Of a DNA stretch of 31,392 nucleotides, positions 1 to 7,057 are shown piece by piece. Both the position numbers and the translations under genes were made by a program. The stretch is from positions 1-31,392 of IMG/VR virus record IMGVR_UViG_3300031539_000190. One strand, given 5' to 3'. The stretch is from a virus. Within the stretch, counting starts at the first letter, position 1, and every line of letters starts with the position of its first letter. Under the pieces are notes generated by a model that saw only the letters and a program-made list of their open reading frames with translations, was not told the DNA's origin and did no database searches.

Positions 1-529
1 CTTGAGTCGTGAGGATTATTTGTGTTCTACCCTTTTCATCATAGATGACTACTCCCCACTCCTCAAACATGCAGTCCCTGGCATTATCTACAGTCCAAGA
101 ATCGCCACTATCACTAGAATATACATAAGTGCCGTCCCCATAAGTCGGAGATGATGCGTCAAGACACCAAACTACCCTGTTTGTGCTAATAGCATTCAAG
201 GCTCTTATAACAATGGCATATTGAGTATCAGCACTTAAATCATAGCCATTGCCCAGTGTGATTTCTCGCCACTCGCCAGCAGTATTAGTAGTCAGGGTAT
301 TCCCATCGGTCGTTCCTACGCATAGGTCGGCACCAGTGGGTTTCCCATCTGTGGTTGCTCTTATACTTACTGTAACTGTCCCTGGAGAGCCAACTCGGTA
401 GAGCAGAAGTTTAACACTCGTAACCTTATGGTTAGTAGAAGGCGTAAATGTTTGTGCCTTCCAAATATCCCCATATATGGAAACATAAGAGTCATCTCCA
501 GTATTATAGTATTCGTGAAGCTGACTCAT
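1..529 (-). CDS. Fibre-like/adhesin protein, 3' end cut off by window edge
   Basis: An open frame of 176 codons starts at ATG 529-527 and is still open at base 1, so the C-terminus lies outside the window. The N-terminal ~155 residues look like a beta-sandwich of the choice-of-anchor type often seen in phage and surface proteins (FTPSTNHKVTSVKLLLYR, then GEWREITLGNGYDLSADTQY). The last visible residues are YDEKGRTQIILTTQ, which matches the repeat unit of the 521-aa protein at 7058-8623. It lies just after the distal tail gene, where tail tip and fibre genes usually sit. Its start overlaps the stop of a 29-aa ORF (ATGA), which suggests translational coupling. A role in receptor binding is an inference from position and fold style. 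Confidence 0.75.
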   Translation of the reverse strand, partial: MSQLHEYYNTGDDSYVSIYGDIWKAQTFTPSTNHKVTSVKLLLYRVGSPGTVTVSIRATTDGKPTGADLCVGTTDGNTLTTNTAGEWREITLGNGYDLSADTQYAIVIRALNAISTNRVVWCLDASSPTYGDGTYVYSSDSGDSWTVDNARDCMFEEWGVVIYDEKGRTQIILTTQ

Positions 530-615
530 TTAATTTCCTCAAGAAAAAAGTCCAGTCTGAGCTGGACATTACCCTTCCGTTCTATGCAACCCGTCTTGTT
601 TACTACAGCATACAT
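526..615 (-). CDS. Small hypothetical protein (29 aa)
   Basis: ATG at 615-613 is preceded by GGAAAGG four bases upstream and reads MYAVVNKTGCIERKGNVQLR, then an acidic tail ending in EEIK. The stop overlaps the start of the fibre-like gene in the ATGA pattern. Function unknown. It may be a true mini-protein or a device that couples translation of the next gene to the distal tail gene. Confidence 0.4.
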   Translation of the reverse strand: MYAVVNKTGCIERKGNVQLRLDFFLEEIK

Positions 616-634
616 ATTACCTTTCCTTAAATGT

Positions 635-1378
635 TCATAAGAACCTATTCCTATACGTAATCGTTACCGTGCCACCCGTGAACCCTGTAGTCTCAATTGC
701 GTTCGTTGCACCGCCTGTTAGTTGCGGAAACTTTCCCGCAACAGACGACATATCAGCAACTCCATTCTTCTTGACAACCCAAGTCTCGGAGTCGATTTCG
801 AGGTAGTCAGTCGAACCGTTCAGGACACCTGTCCACTCAATTTCCTCACTCCGTGTATCGTTTCTCAGTGTAACCTTGCCATTAACAGCGGCCGAAGGTA
901 ATATCTTCCAAACTGGAACAGCTATCGCATTTCCGCCTACCACCTCGTCAAACGAATCTGGAGAAGACTCAACTATATGCGGACTCACTGTTGGATCATT
1001 ATCATAAGCGAGCGGTTCAGGACAAACGAAGACAATCGTCCCTTCGAACAGCGACAAGCCTCGATATGCACCAGTAAACGATTCCAAGAGAGCACTGAAA
1101 TAACGGTCAGTGATAGAATCTAGTTCGAGCTTTTGGACTCCATCTGTGCGCAACACCTCTTTAATAGCATCTAGATTGTCGTCTAAATCAGCACGACTGT
1201 CTCCAACAACAGTACATCCCAAACTGATGATTCGAGGAGGGCTCTTAGGACGGAAGCTATAGCTTCTACCTTGCAATTGAACGAGGCTCAGCTCCTGTCT
1301 CAGCCTATTGATGTCGACTGAATTGACGACTAACTCGTAAGCGCTTAAATCAGTGGTAGCGAATGAAAAACTATACAT
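635..1378 (-). CDS. Distal tail protein (Dit-like) / siphovirus tail component
   Basis: This 247-aa protein follows the tape measure gene directly; its ATG overlaps the tape measure stop. The pattern of an N-terminal half rich in beta strands (LQGRSYSFRPKSPPRIISLG, with D/E-rich turns), followed by a second beta domain with NDTRSEEIEWTGVLNGSTDY, is typical of Dit/phage tail family proteins that form the ring between tail tube and tip. Such proteins attach the receptor-binding apparatus, which fits the fibre-like gene downstream. Assignment rests on position plus overall pattern, not on a catalytic motif. Confidence 0.7.
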   Translation of the reverse strand: MYSFSFATTDLSAYELVVNSVDINRLRQELSLVQLQGRSYSFRPKSPPRIISLGCTVVGDSRADLDDNLDAIKEVLRTDGVQKLELDSITDRYFSALLESFTGAYRGLSLFEGTIVFVCPEPLAYDNDPTVSPHIVESSPDSFDEVVGGNAIAVPVWKILPSAAVNGKVTLRNDTRSEEIEWTGVLNGSTDYLEIDSETWVVKKNGVADMSSVAGKFPQLTGGATNAIETTGFTGGTVTITYRNRFL

Positions 1379-3156
1379 TATCCCCCTCGAGACCGCCTTT
1401 TATTCTCCTGTAGAAGGTAAAGCTCTCTTGCTATCCTTCCAACATCTGCTTCCTCTCTAACCACAAGTTGTGAAATGTTAAAGGTGTTCGTTATTGCCCC
1501 TCCACCTATTGGTGAAACAATCGCTGGGGCCGTTACAGGAAGCCCCGTAGGACGCCGCAAGGTTACTTCAGCTCCTATATCTTCCATTGAGGCACGGATG
1601 TCACCGAGTGCATCCTTAACTCCGCTTTCAATACCTTCTGCCAAGCCCTTCGCTATGTCCATACCAGCCTCGATAGCCAGCTTAGACGGACTACCGATCC
1701 CAAAAATGCCTTTGATACCCTTCCAGATGTTCGAAAAGAAACCGGTAATTTTGTCCCATATCCACGTTGCAAGACCCTTAATGCCTTCCCAAAGTCCCAG
1801 GATAATGTCCTTTCCCCACCCGACAGCTATATTCCAGATATTCTTGAAGACATCGACTATCTTGTTCCAGATGTCTTTGACAGCATTAAGAATCCAAGTC
1901 ATGCCTTCCTTGAAAAACCCAGTAATCTTGTCCCAGCCTTCCTTGAAGAAGCCAACGATATTGCCCCATATTTCTTTCAGCTTGTTCCAAAGCTCAAGAG
2001 CCTTTTCCTTGACCCAGTCCCAGTTCTTGACAACAAGAATGATGATAGCAATGAGAGCAGCAATAGCCAGAATAATGAGTCCGATGGGATTTGCAGACAT
2101 GGCAGCATTCCATAACCACTGAGCTGCCGTGACTACCTTAATTGCTATAGCTGAAGCAAGCATAGCTACCTTATGTGCAATCAACGCTGCTGTATGAAGC
2201 CCCCATTTGACAGCTGCGGTTCCAGCAGAGCTACCAAGAAATATCATCAGCGGGCCCATCGCTGTCATACCAGCTAAAAGAGGTTCAAGAGGTTCGAGGA
2301 ATCCACTGGCCTTCAACGTCAGCTCACTCCACCACTGCTTGGCCTTGTCCATAATAGTGAACTGCTTGTTGGCCTCATCACCAAATTCCTTCGCCATACC
2401 GGTAGCACCCTCGAGTCCGCTCTTGTACACTTCCAACTGTTCGCTAGTCATACCAAGAGCTTCTGTTAGTGCGATGCCCTCTTCTTGCGACTTAGTAACC
2501 GCCTTGTTCCATTCCCTGAGCATTACCTTGCCTGGCTCTACACCGTTGTCGGACATATACATCATAGCTGCGGCCATATCGTCTATTGTAAGCCCGGCAT
2601 CCACCATATCCTGTGACGTGTAGCCTACCATGGTATTAAAATCTTCTAAGGATATAGTACTATTCCTTACCATATAGGTCATCATATCGGTTTTGCCAGC
2701 TATTTCTTCTGCCGATAACCTGAACGTTTTCATCGCTGGCACCATTATCTCAGTCACCGCACTAGCACCCATACCAATGGCATCACCGAGTGTATCAAAG
2801 GCTGTGGCCGTAGCCTTCAGGACTTCCTGGTCTTTTATCCCAGCTCTAACCAATAAATCAAAAGTAGCCGTAACTTCCTTAATGGGGAAGGTGACGTTGG
2901 TCGTCGCGAGGGCTAGGTCTCGCATTTCCTTGGTAGTAATGCCAAGACCAAGTGCCGTCACACCTAGGTCGGCATTTATCTTCTTGGTAGATTGGATCAT
3001 GGCCAGGCCGGCAACACCGACCGCAGTGAAGGCGGCGCCCATGATCTTCATGCCCTGCTGGACTTTCTGAACATTGCCCTCAAGCCCAGACAACTGCTCC
3101 TTTGTTTTGTCCAGACCATCGATGGCCACTTTGCCAAATAATTCGAACACGTTCAA
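1378..3156 (-). CDS. Tail tape measure protein
   Basis: 592 aa. The N-terminus has a coiled-coil-like start (LDKTKEQLSGLEGNVQKVQQ) and then the conserved tape-measure/phage minor tail core of about 200 residues rich in Ala, Gly and Met (QVLKATATAFDTLGDA; GYTSQDMVDAGLTIDDMAAA). The middle is hydrophobic with probable membrane-like helices (ANPIGLIILAIAALIAIIIL), followed by repeated Trp-rich segments of the WNKLKEIWGNIVGFFKEGWD kind, then the IGSPSKLAIEAG motif common at tape measure C-termini. It sets tail length; at about 1.5 angstrom per residue this predicts a tail near 90 nm. The likely start is TTG at 3156 with AAGGAG about 9 bases upstream. Confidence 0.92.
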   Translation of the reverse strand: MNVFELFGKVAIDGLDKTKEQLSGLEGNVQKVQQGMKIMGAAFTAVGVAGLAMIQSTKKINADLGVTALGLGITTKEMRDLALATTNVTFPIKEVTATFDLLVRAGIKDQEVLKATATAFDTLGDAIGMGASAVTEIMVPAMKTFRLSAEEIAGKTDMMTYMVRNSTISLEDFNTMVGYTSQDMVDAGLTIDDMAAAMMYMSDNGVEPGKVMLREWNKAVTKSQEEGIALTEALGMTSEQLEVYKSGLEGATGMAKEFGDEANKQFTIMDKAKQWWSELTLKASGFLEPLEPLLAGMTAMGPLMIFLGSSAGTAAVKWGLHTAALIAHKVAMLASAIAIKVVTAAQWLWNAAMSANPIGLIILAIAALIAIIILVVKNWDWVKEKALELWNKLKEIWGNIVGFFKEGWDKITGFFKEGMTWILNAVKDIWNKIVDVFKNIWNIAVGWGKDIILGLWEGIKGLATWIWDKITGFFSNIWKGIKGIFGIGSPSKLAIEAGMDIAKGLAEGIESGVKDALGDIRASMEDIGAEVTLRRPTGLPVTAPAIVSPIGGGAITNTFNISQLVVREEADVGRIARELYLLQENKRRSRGG

Positions 3157-3203
3157 AATAATTTCTCCTTGACTTTACCTACTAAGTTTTGAGCGTCCTG
3201 ATT

Positions 3204-3557
3204 TCATGACTTCTTGACCCTCTTAGCCTTGATGTTCATCCGTGATAGGATTTCGTCCTGTCTTTTTTGAGGTTTAGCAGGCTGAATAGGTTCACCTGGT
3301 AAGTCTGGTAACAAATGCTTCAAGTATTGCCCAAATGTCTTATTGCCACCAGCCCCCATCTGCCAACCTACAAAAGCAGCCAGAGTAAACTTCTCCTCTG
3401 CCTCCTCTCGTCTCACCTCGGACAACAAACTGACTAATTGCGCAAAACGCGAGAACAGGAGGCCGTGAATTATCTCATCAGTCCAACCATATCGAGATTG
3501 AATCAAATCAAAGAGTCCCGCTATGCCCCCTTCCCTACTAGCTGCGAGACTCTTCCG
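3204..3557 (-). CDS. Tail assembly chaperone, frameshifted C-terminal part (lambda T-like)
   Basis: This frame has no convincing start: no ATG or RBS precedes it, only a TTG inside. It is open from the slippery site at 3557-3563 through the stop at 3204 and lies in the -1 frame relative to the upstream chaperone. Read after a -1 slip it continues RKSLAASREGGIAGLFDLIQ and then SRYGWTDEIIHGLLFSRFAQ, giving a fusion of about 219 aa. This is the standard G/GT arrangement just before the tape measure gene in long-tailed phages. The fusion product would recruit tail tube subunits to the tape measure. Confidence 0.8.
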   Translation of the reverse strand, partial: RKSLAASREGGIAGLFDLIQSRYGWTDEIIHGLLFSRFAQLVSLLSEVRREEAEEKFTLAAFVGWQMGAGGNKTFGQYLKHLLPDLPGEPIQPAKPQKRQDEILSRMNIKAKRVKKS

Positions 3558-3862
3558 AAAAAATCCTTAATATCTTCCTGCTCAATCAGCTTCTCAATGA
3601 TGTCTATCACGGTTGATGCTGGCATGGACACAAACTCATCCTTGGTCTTGTCAATCAGATCTGCTAACCATGCCTTCAGGTCTTCTTCAGTCTCGACAAA
3701 CATACTCTGGAAAAGCACCATGCCCAGCTCTGTGGGGTCGGGTTTTTCCTCAGATTTGATTGCTGAGGAAATCTCTTTCCTGGCCCCTTTTGTTGCCTTA
3801 CTCAGCATACGGGCAACCGTAAAGACATCGTTAACAGTCAGTAGCCTAACTTCAATCCCCAT
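3521..3862 (-). CDS. Tail assembly chaperone (lambda G-like)
   Basis: 113 aa, mostly helical and acidic (EEDLKAWLADLIDKTKDEFV; IIEKLIEQEDIKDFFGRVSQ), between the tail tube gene and the tape measure gene. This is the fixed position of the tail assembly chaperone in siphoviruses. The slippery heptamer near its 3' end lets a fraction of ribosomes make the longer GT product. The ATG at 3862 has AAGGAGG upstream. No enzymatic motif; the call rests on position, size and the frameshift signal. Confidence 0.8.
   Translation of the reverse strand: MGIEVRLLTVNDVFTVARMLSKATKGARKEISSAIKSEEKPDPTELGMVLFQSMFVETEEDLKAWLADLIDKTKDEFVSMPASTVIDIIEKLIEQEDIKDFFGRVSQLVGKGA
3557..3563 (-). promoter_or_regulatory. 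-1 programmed ribosomal frameshift slippery site
   Basis: On the minus strand the heptamer is T TTT TTC in the frame of the upstream chaperone (codons GAT TTT TTC), a canonical X XXY YYZ slippery sequence. A slip of -1 leads directly into the long open frame ending at 3204. It lies 34 nt upstream of the zero-frame stop TAG at 3521-3523. Confidence 0.8.
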
Positions 3863-3873
3863 TTTTGTCCTCC

Positions 3874-4968
3874 TTAAGCGTTATCAACGAAGGTGCCGAC
3901 AGGTCCACTGCTGGGCTTTAGAGCCCGGAGAGTCAAGGGGATGATGGTCTTTTCCGCCCTCCTAAAACTCATGCCCACTGCGCCCGTAGCAACTACCCGA
4001 GGAAACTCATATGAGCGGTTAGTTCCTGCAGGAGTTATGCCTGTCAACTTGATGGACATCTCCTTCAGGATGCCATCCCCTATCGTGAGGATGTTGCCAC
4101 TCAGCACACTTCCTGCTATGGCTTTGTCGATGTTGGCGAGTGAACCCTCGGCCATATTGCAGACAATCTCCACAGTTTCGCTAGTTATCTTTGCTCCTAC
4201 CGGGAAGGTTTCCTCTTCGACCTTGATCTCGGCGATGTCAACGCTATAGTTGCATGTCACACCGTCTTCGGTATAACCGACATCGACATAAGGACTACTC
4301 AGTGAAAGACCTGGAGCTGATGCAGCACCTGGTTCTATCTCGTAGGTAACACCGTTCAATGTGACGGAGTCGATGTGCATGTATCTCGCTGGTTCAGGCT
4401 CCCAAATCTCTATGCGGACCCTGGTCATTATCCAGTCGCCAGGATCGGCAGCGGCTGCATGTGCTGACGTAATAGCATCTGCGAGACCACTAATAGCTAG
4501 CAATGTGCCCCACTCGAAGAATGACTCACCGAGTTCGCCGACACCACCGTAACCACCCTTAGGAGTATTGCTAGACAAGTCTAGCTCCGCCCACCCCCCA
4601 TCACCTGCTTTGTTTTGCTGAGCTACAACCGTGTACTCAAGCCAGGCTTCGGAGTCAGGGTCTTCAAACCTGAACTCAAATTGTGCGAAGTTACCTGTCA
4701 CGCCATTCTGACACTTGTGCCAGAACTTGTACTTATTGACTCCCTCAGCGGCTGCCGCATTGGTAGCGAAGGTATCAAGTGTTATCCCTGCTGGTGGAGT
4801 AAGCTGTAGATGAGTGCTCCCGGCATTACCGGAACCACCCTTGCTCAGCTTCACTGAATGACTACCGGCATACTTGATATCGCTTACCCATTGAGCCAGT
4901 GCATCGTTTGGTTGTCGAATTGCTAGGGCTGCTACGCCTACCAAAACATTCTGTGATTCGTTACCCAT
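3874..4968 (-). CDS. Major tail tube protein with an inserted lectin-like domain
   Basis: 364 aa, start ATG 4968 with GGAGG upstream inside the preceding small gene. Residues ~1-25 and ~220-364 look like a tail tube protein: SPYVDVGYTEDGVTCNYSVD, FPVGAKITSETVEIVCNMAE, and a C-terminal beta segment ending LRALKPSSGPVGTFVDNA. Between them, residues ~30-215 resemble a galactose-binding/carbohydrate-binding beta sandwich (AGSHSVKLSKGGSGNAGSTH; FEFRFEDPDSEAWLEYTVVA; ARYMHIDSVTLNGVTYEIEP). Tube proteins usually have about 150-250 residues, so this one carries a large decoration likely to project from the tail shaft. The tube assignment is supported by position before the tail chaperones. Confidence 0.75.
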   Translation of the reverse strand: MGNESQNVLVGVAALAIRQPNDALAQWVSDIKYAGSHSVKLSKGGSGNAGSTHLQLTPPAGITLDTFATNAAAAEGVNKYKFWHKCQNGVTGNFAQFEFRFEDPDSEAWLEYTVVAQQNKAGDGGWAELDLSSNTPKGGYGGVGELGESFFEWGTLLAISGLADAITSAHAAAADPGDWIMTRVRIEIWEPEPARYMHIDSVTLNGVTYEIEPGAASAPGLSLSSPYVDVGYTEDGVTCNYSVDIAEIKVEEETFPVGAKITSETVEIVCNMAEGSLANIDKAIAGSVLSGNILTIGDGILKEMSIKLTGITPAGTNRSYEFPRVVATGAVGMSFRRAEKTIIPLTLRALKPSSGPVGTFVDNA

Positions 4969-4970
4969 GG

Positions 4971-5123
4971 TTATTTACCTCCTCGAAATAATTCTTCGTA
5001 GTATTTGGCTTTACCAAATGCTACTACGGGCTTAGGTTCTTCTGTTTCTATCGTTTCCTCATGTGTAATCACCTCCTCAGTTGGTGCCTCTGGTTCTTGG
5101 TTCTTGTCTGTCTTCTTCTTCAT
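4971..5123 (-). CDS. Small acidic protein upstream of tail tube gene (50 aa)
   Basis: ATG at 5123-5121 is preceded by GGAGGTAAAAT. The product begins MKKKTDKNQEPEAPTEEVIT and ends YYEELFRGGK. It is strongly charged, with a Glu/Pro-rich middle and no predicted fold. It sits between the tail terminator and tail tube genes, and its last codons carry the RBS of the tube gene, so it is probably translated. Function unknown. Confidence 0.65.
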   Translation of the reverse strand: MKKKTDKNQEPEAPTEEVITHEETIETEEPKPVVAFGKAKYYEELFRGGK

Positions 5124-5145
5124 ATTTTACCTCCAAGAGTTAACT

Positions 5146-5577
5146 TTATCTCGCCTCTATAGAAGCGGCTTCAGCGTCTCTACGAAATATCCAGTCCCAG
5201 AGCGTTGCATAGTGCCAGATACCTTGCTCGGGCTCTGGAATAAATCCGTCAGACATGAACTCTATATGAACTCTAGCCACTTCGTTTGTGCTGAAGATCA
5301 ACTCATCTAACAGCTCAATAAGCCTCTTTCTGATTAACAATATCTCATCCGCATTGGGGGAATCAGACCAGATGTCAAGATAGTAGCTCGCTTTCTGAAT
5401 AACCCAAGTCCCTGGCTCTTTTCGTATGTCTAATCGGTGAACGAGATACGGGAATTCAGCGTCAGAAATTGCCCATGTTAAATACAAACGGACTGGTACT
5501 CCCATTAAAGTTTTAAGCTCACTGTCTAGAGTGAGCTTATCGTAAATATATGTGATTAGTGATTTCTGTGTATCCAT
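5146..5577 (-). CDS. Tail terminator / tail completion protein (DUF3168-like)
   Basis: 143 aa. The pattern (MDTQKSLITYIYDKLTLDSE at the N-terminus, GVPVRLYLTWAISDAEFPYL, ASYYLDIWSDSP, then a helix LLIRKRLIELLDELI) is typical of the tail completion/DUF3168 group that caps the tail tube and joins it to the head. The position between the gp10-like gene and the tail tube gene agrees. It starts at ATG 5577, one base before the upstream stop region. Confidence 0.75.
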   Translation of the reverse strand: MDTQKSLITYIYDKLTLDSELKTLMGVPVRLYLTWAISDAEFPYLVHRLDIRKEPGTWVIQKASYYLDIWSDSPNADEILLIRKRLIELLDELIFSTNEVARVHIEFMSDGFIPEPEQGIWHYATLWDWIFRRDAEAASIEAR

Positions 5578-5991
5578 CTAAAACCATAACCTCGTAAATA
5601 TCTCTTTTACCTTTGCCCCTGATTCCTCAAATGACTTTCTCAGCCATGGTCTCGCTTCGATATACTTCGTGCCAAATTCGAGCATCTTGCCTTGAATCTT
5701 ATCCGTCCCTACCATACCCACAATTTGATTTCCCTCTTTTTCTACTACGCCCTTGACGGATTGTCTTAATTCAGCAGTGGCTACAGCCGGCGGCTCACCA
5801 GGTGAAGAGGCAGTATAAGTCCTGCTCGTACCAGGAACTTTGTAAGTTCGACCGGAGCGTGAGCCACTCAGCGTTTCTAAGGCTTGATTCCTCACGGCTT
5901 GGACAGCTTCTTGCATCCTATCCTTTGCAGTAGCATCTATCTTTCTCATTACCTCAGGCAAATTAGATTTGAATGTAATATCTATCCCCAT
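5578..5991 (-). CDS. HK97 gp10-like head-tail joining protein
   Basis: Chosen start is ATG 5991 (MGIDITFKSNLPEVMRKIDA) with AAGGAAG upstream, giving 137 aa; a TTG six codons earlier overlaps the previous gene and is less likely. The region TASSPGEPPAVATAELRQSV and the C-terminal KMLEFGTKYIEARPWLRKSF (GT+Y.xARPFL-type motif) are characteristic of the HK97 gp10/virion morphogenesis family. It works at the neck between connector and tail terminator. Confidence 0.85.
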   Translation of the reverse strand: MGIDITFKSNLPEVMRKIDATAKDRMQEAVQAVRNQALETLSGSRSGRTYKVPGTSRTYTASSPGEPPAVATAELRQSVKGVVEKEGNQIVGMVGTDKIQGKMLEFGTKYIEARPWLRKSFEESGAKVKEIFTRLWF

Positions 5992-5993
5992 AT

Positions 5994-6305
5994 TCAGACT
6001 TCCTTGCAAACGACAACTGTTGAATTCTCGATAATCTGTGGAGGTTCAACTGGTTCATAGGTTTTACTGCCATGCAGAATACGATGAGAACCCAGGTTCA
6101 GGGTAACGCTACCACGGAACACCACCTTGTGGGATACTTCACTCTTTAACTGCTGATAGATAGCCCTAGCTTTAGCATCCAGGGGGATTACCTGGGCGAA
6201 TCTCCTCTCCACGAATTTCCAGACTTCTATTTGTCCCAGAGCAGTCTGCGTGATAGTCCTTACTTGTATAGCCACTCTATCTCTTAGTTTATCCGCTAAT
6301 GTCAT
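5994..6305 (-). CDS. Head-tail adaptor (SPP1 gp16/HK97 gp7-like stopper)
   Basis: 103 aa with the usual small all-beta pattern: LRDRVAIQVRTITQTALGQI, VWKFVERRFAQVIPLDAKAR, SHKVVFRGSVTLNLGSHRIL. Typical head-tail joining proteins are 100-115 aa and follow the gp6-like connector, as here. The stop of the upstream connector overlaps its ATG (ATGA-type). It probably closes the connector after DNA packaging. Confidence 0.8.
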   Translation of the reverse strand: MTLADKLRDRVAIQVRTITQTALGQIEVWKFVERRFAQVIPLDAKARAIYQQLKSEVSHKVVFRGSVTLNLGSHRILHGSKTYEPVEPPQIIENSTVVVCKEV

Positions 6306-7057
6306 ATTACGCTCACCCTCAACGAGTCTAATTTCTTCTTAGATGCTTCTGGCAAGCCTTCTGCGTCCTCAACTCTATTTTCGTACCAAGCAGCAACTGC
6401 CCCCAAAACTGCAGCCACAGCGTCGGGTATCAGGGCCTGGGTAGCTCCCCAATCAGCACCATATCCGGCAACGTATGTGACCACGATCTCATAATCCAGT
6501 GGCCAGACCACAAGATGATATATCCTGCCAATAGAAAGCCTTTCGCTCCAGCTTGCAAGGGCAACACCACCAACAGTTACGCTAGTCACATCGATTACTG
6601 GCTGTCGATAGAGTTTCAAGACTTGCTTGTTATCTCCTATGCGGGTTTCGACAATCTCACGCTGAATAAAGGCCCGACCAGTGTACTCCTCTGCTTTCTT
6701 GGTGGCAGCCTCGATAAGCGTTTCCAGTAGATCGTCGTCGTAGCTCTCAAAGGTATTCTCACCAGCAGCATAATCATATGAGACTGTGATACCAGCACCA
6801 ACCCCAGGCTTACCGGCGGTGGTGAAGGTCAATGTAGTTCTCGAGTAAGTGTAATGCGTGGTCTCAGTTTTCAAGACATTGTCTACATATACCCTTAATG
6901 TCCCCTCGATTGGTGCATTGACGAGTGGAAAGGCAACAATGATGTTGTCCCCCACACCAACATACTCAGCATCCACATGCAGATTAGCTGCCGCATCAAC
7001 CCTCAGATAGTTCTTGGCTTGAATCAATGTTACCAATGCTGTATCGCTTAATGCCAT
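6302..7057 (-). CDS. Head-tail connector (gp6-like) with an N-terminal beta insertion
   Basis: 251 aa. Residues 1-20 (LVTLIQAKNYLRVD) and ~105-251 (YDDDLLETLIEAATKKAEEY TG; QPVIDVTSVTVGG; YEIVVTYVAGYG; PDAVAAVLGAVAAWYENR) fit the gp6/phiE125 gp8 connector family, normally about 180-200 aa. Between them lies an extra ~80-residue module of the beta-sandwich kind (GVGDNIIVAFPLVNAPIEGT, LRVYVDNVLKTETTHYTY, FTTAGKPGVGAGITVSYDY). The insert resembles short Ig-like repeats of tail and capsid proteins and might be exposed on the neck. Confidence 0.8.
   Translation of the reverse strand: MALSDTALVTLIQAKNYLRVDAAANLHVDAEYVGVGDNIIVAFPLVNAPIEGTLRVYVDNVLKTETTHYTYSRTTLTFTTAGKPGVGAGITVSYDYAAGENTFESYDDDLLETLIEAATKKAEEYTGRAFIQREIVETRIGDNKQVLKLYRQPVIDVTSVTVGGVALASWSERLSIGRIYHLVVWPLDYEIVVTYVAGYGADWGATQALIPDAVAAVLGAVAAWYENRVEDAEGLPEASKKKLDSLRVSVI

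Noticed and set aside
1475-3070. Several long plus-strand open frames opposite the tape measure gene
   Set aside because: They mirror the low-complexity coding sequence of the minus-strand tape measure gene, lack RBSs and have no recognisable domains.
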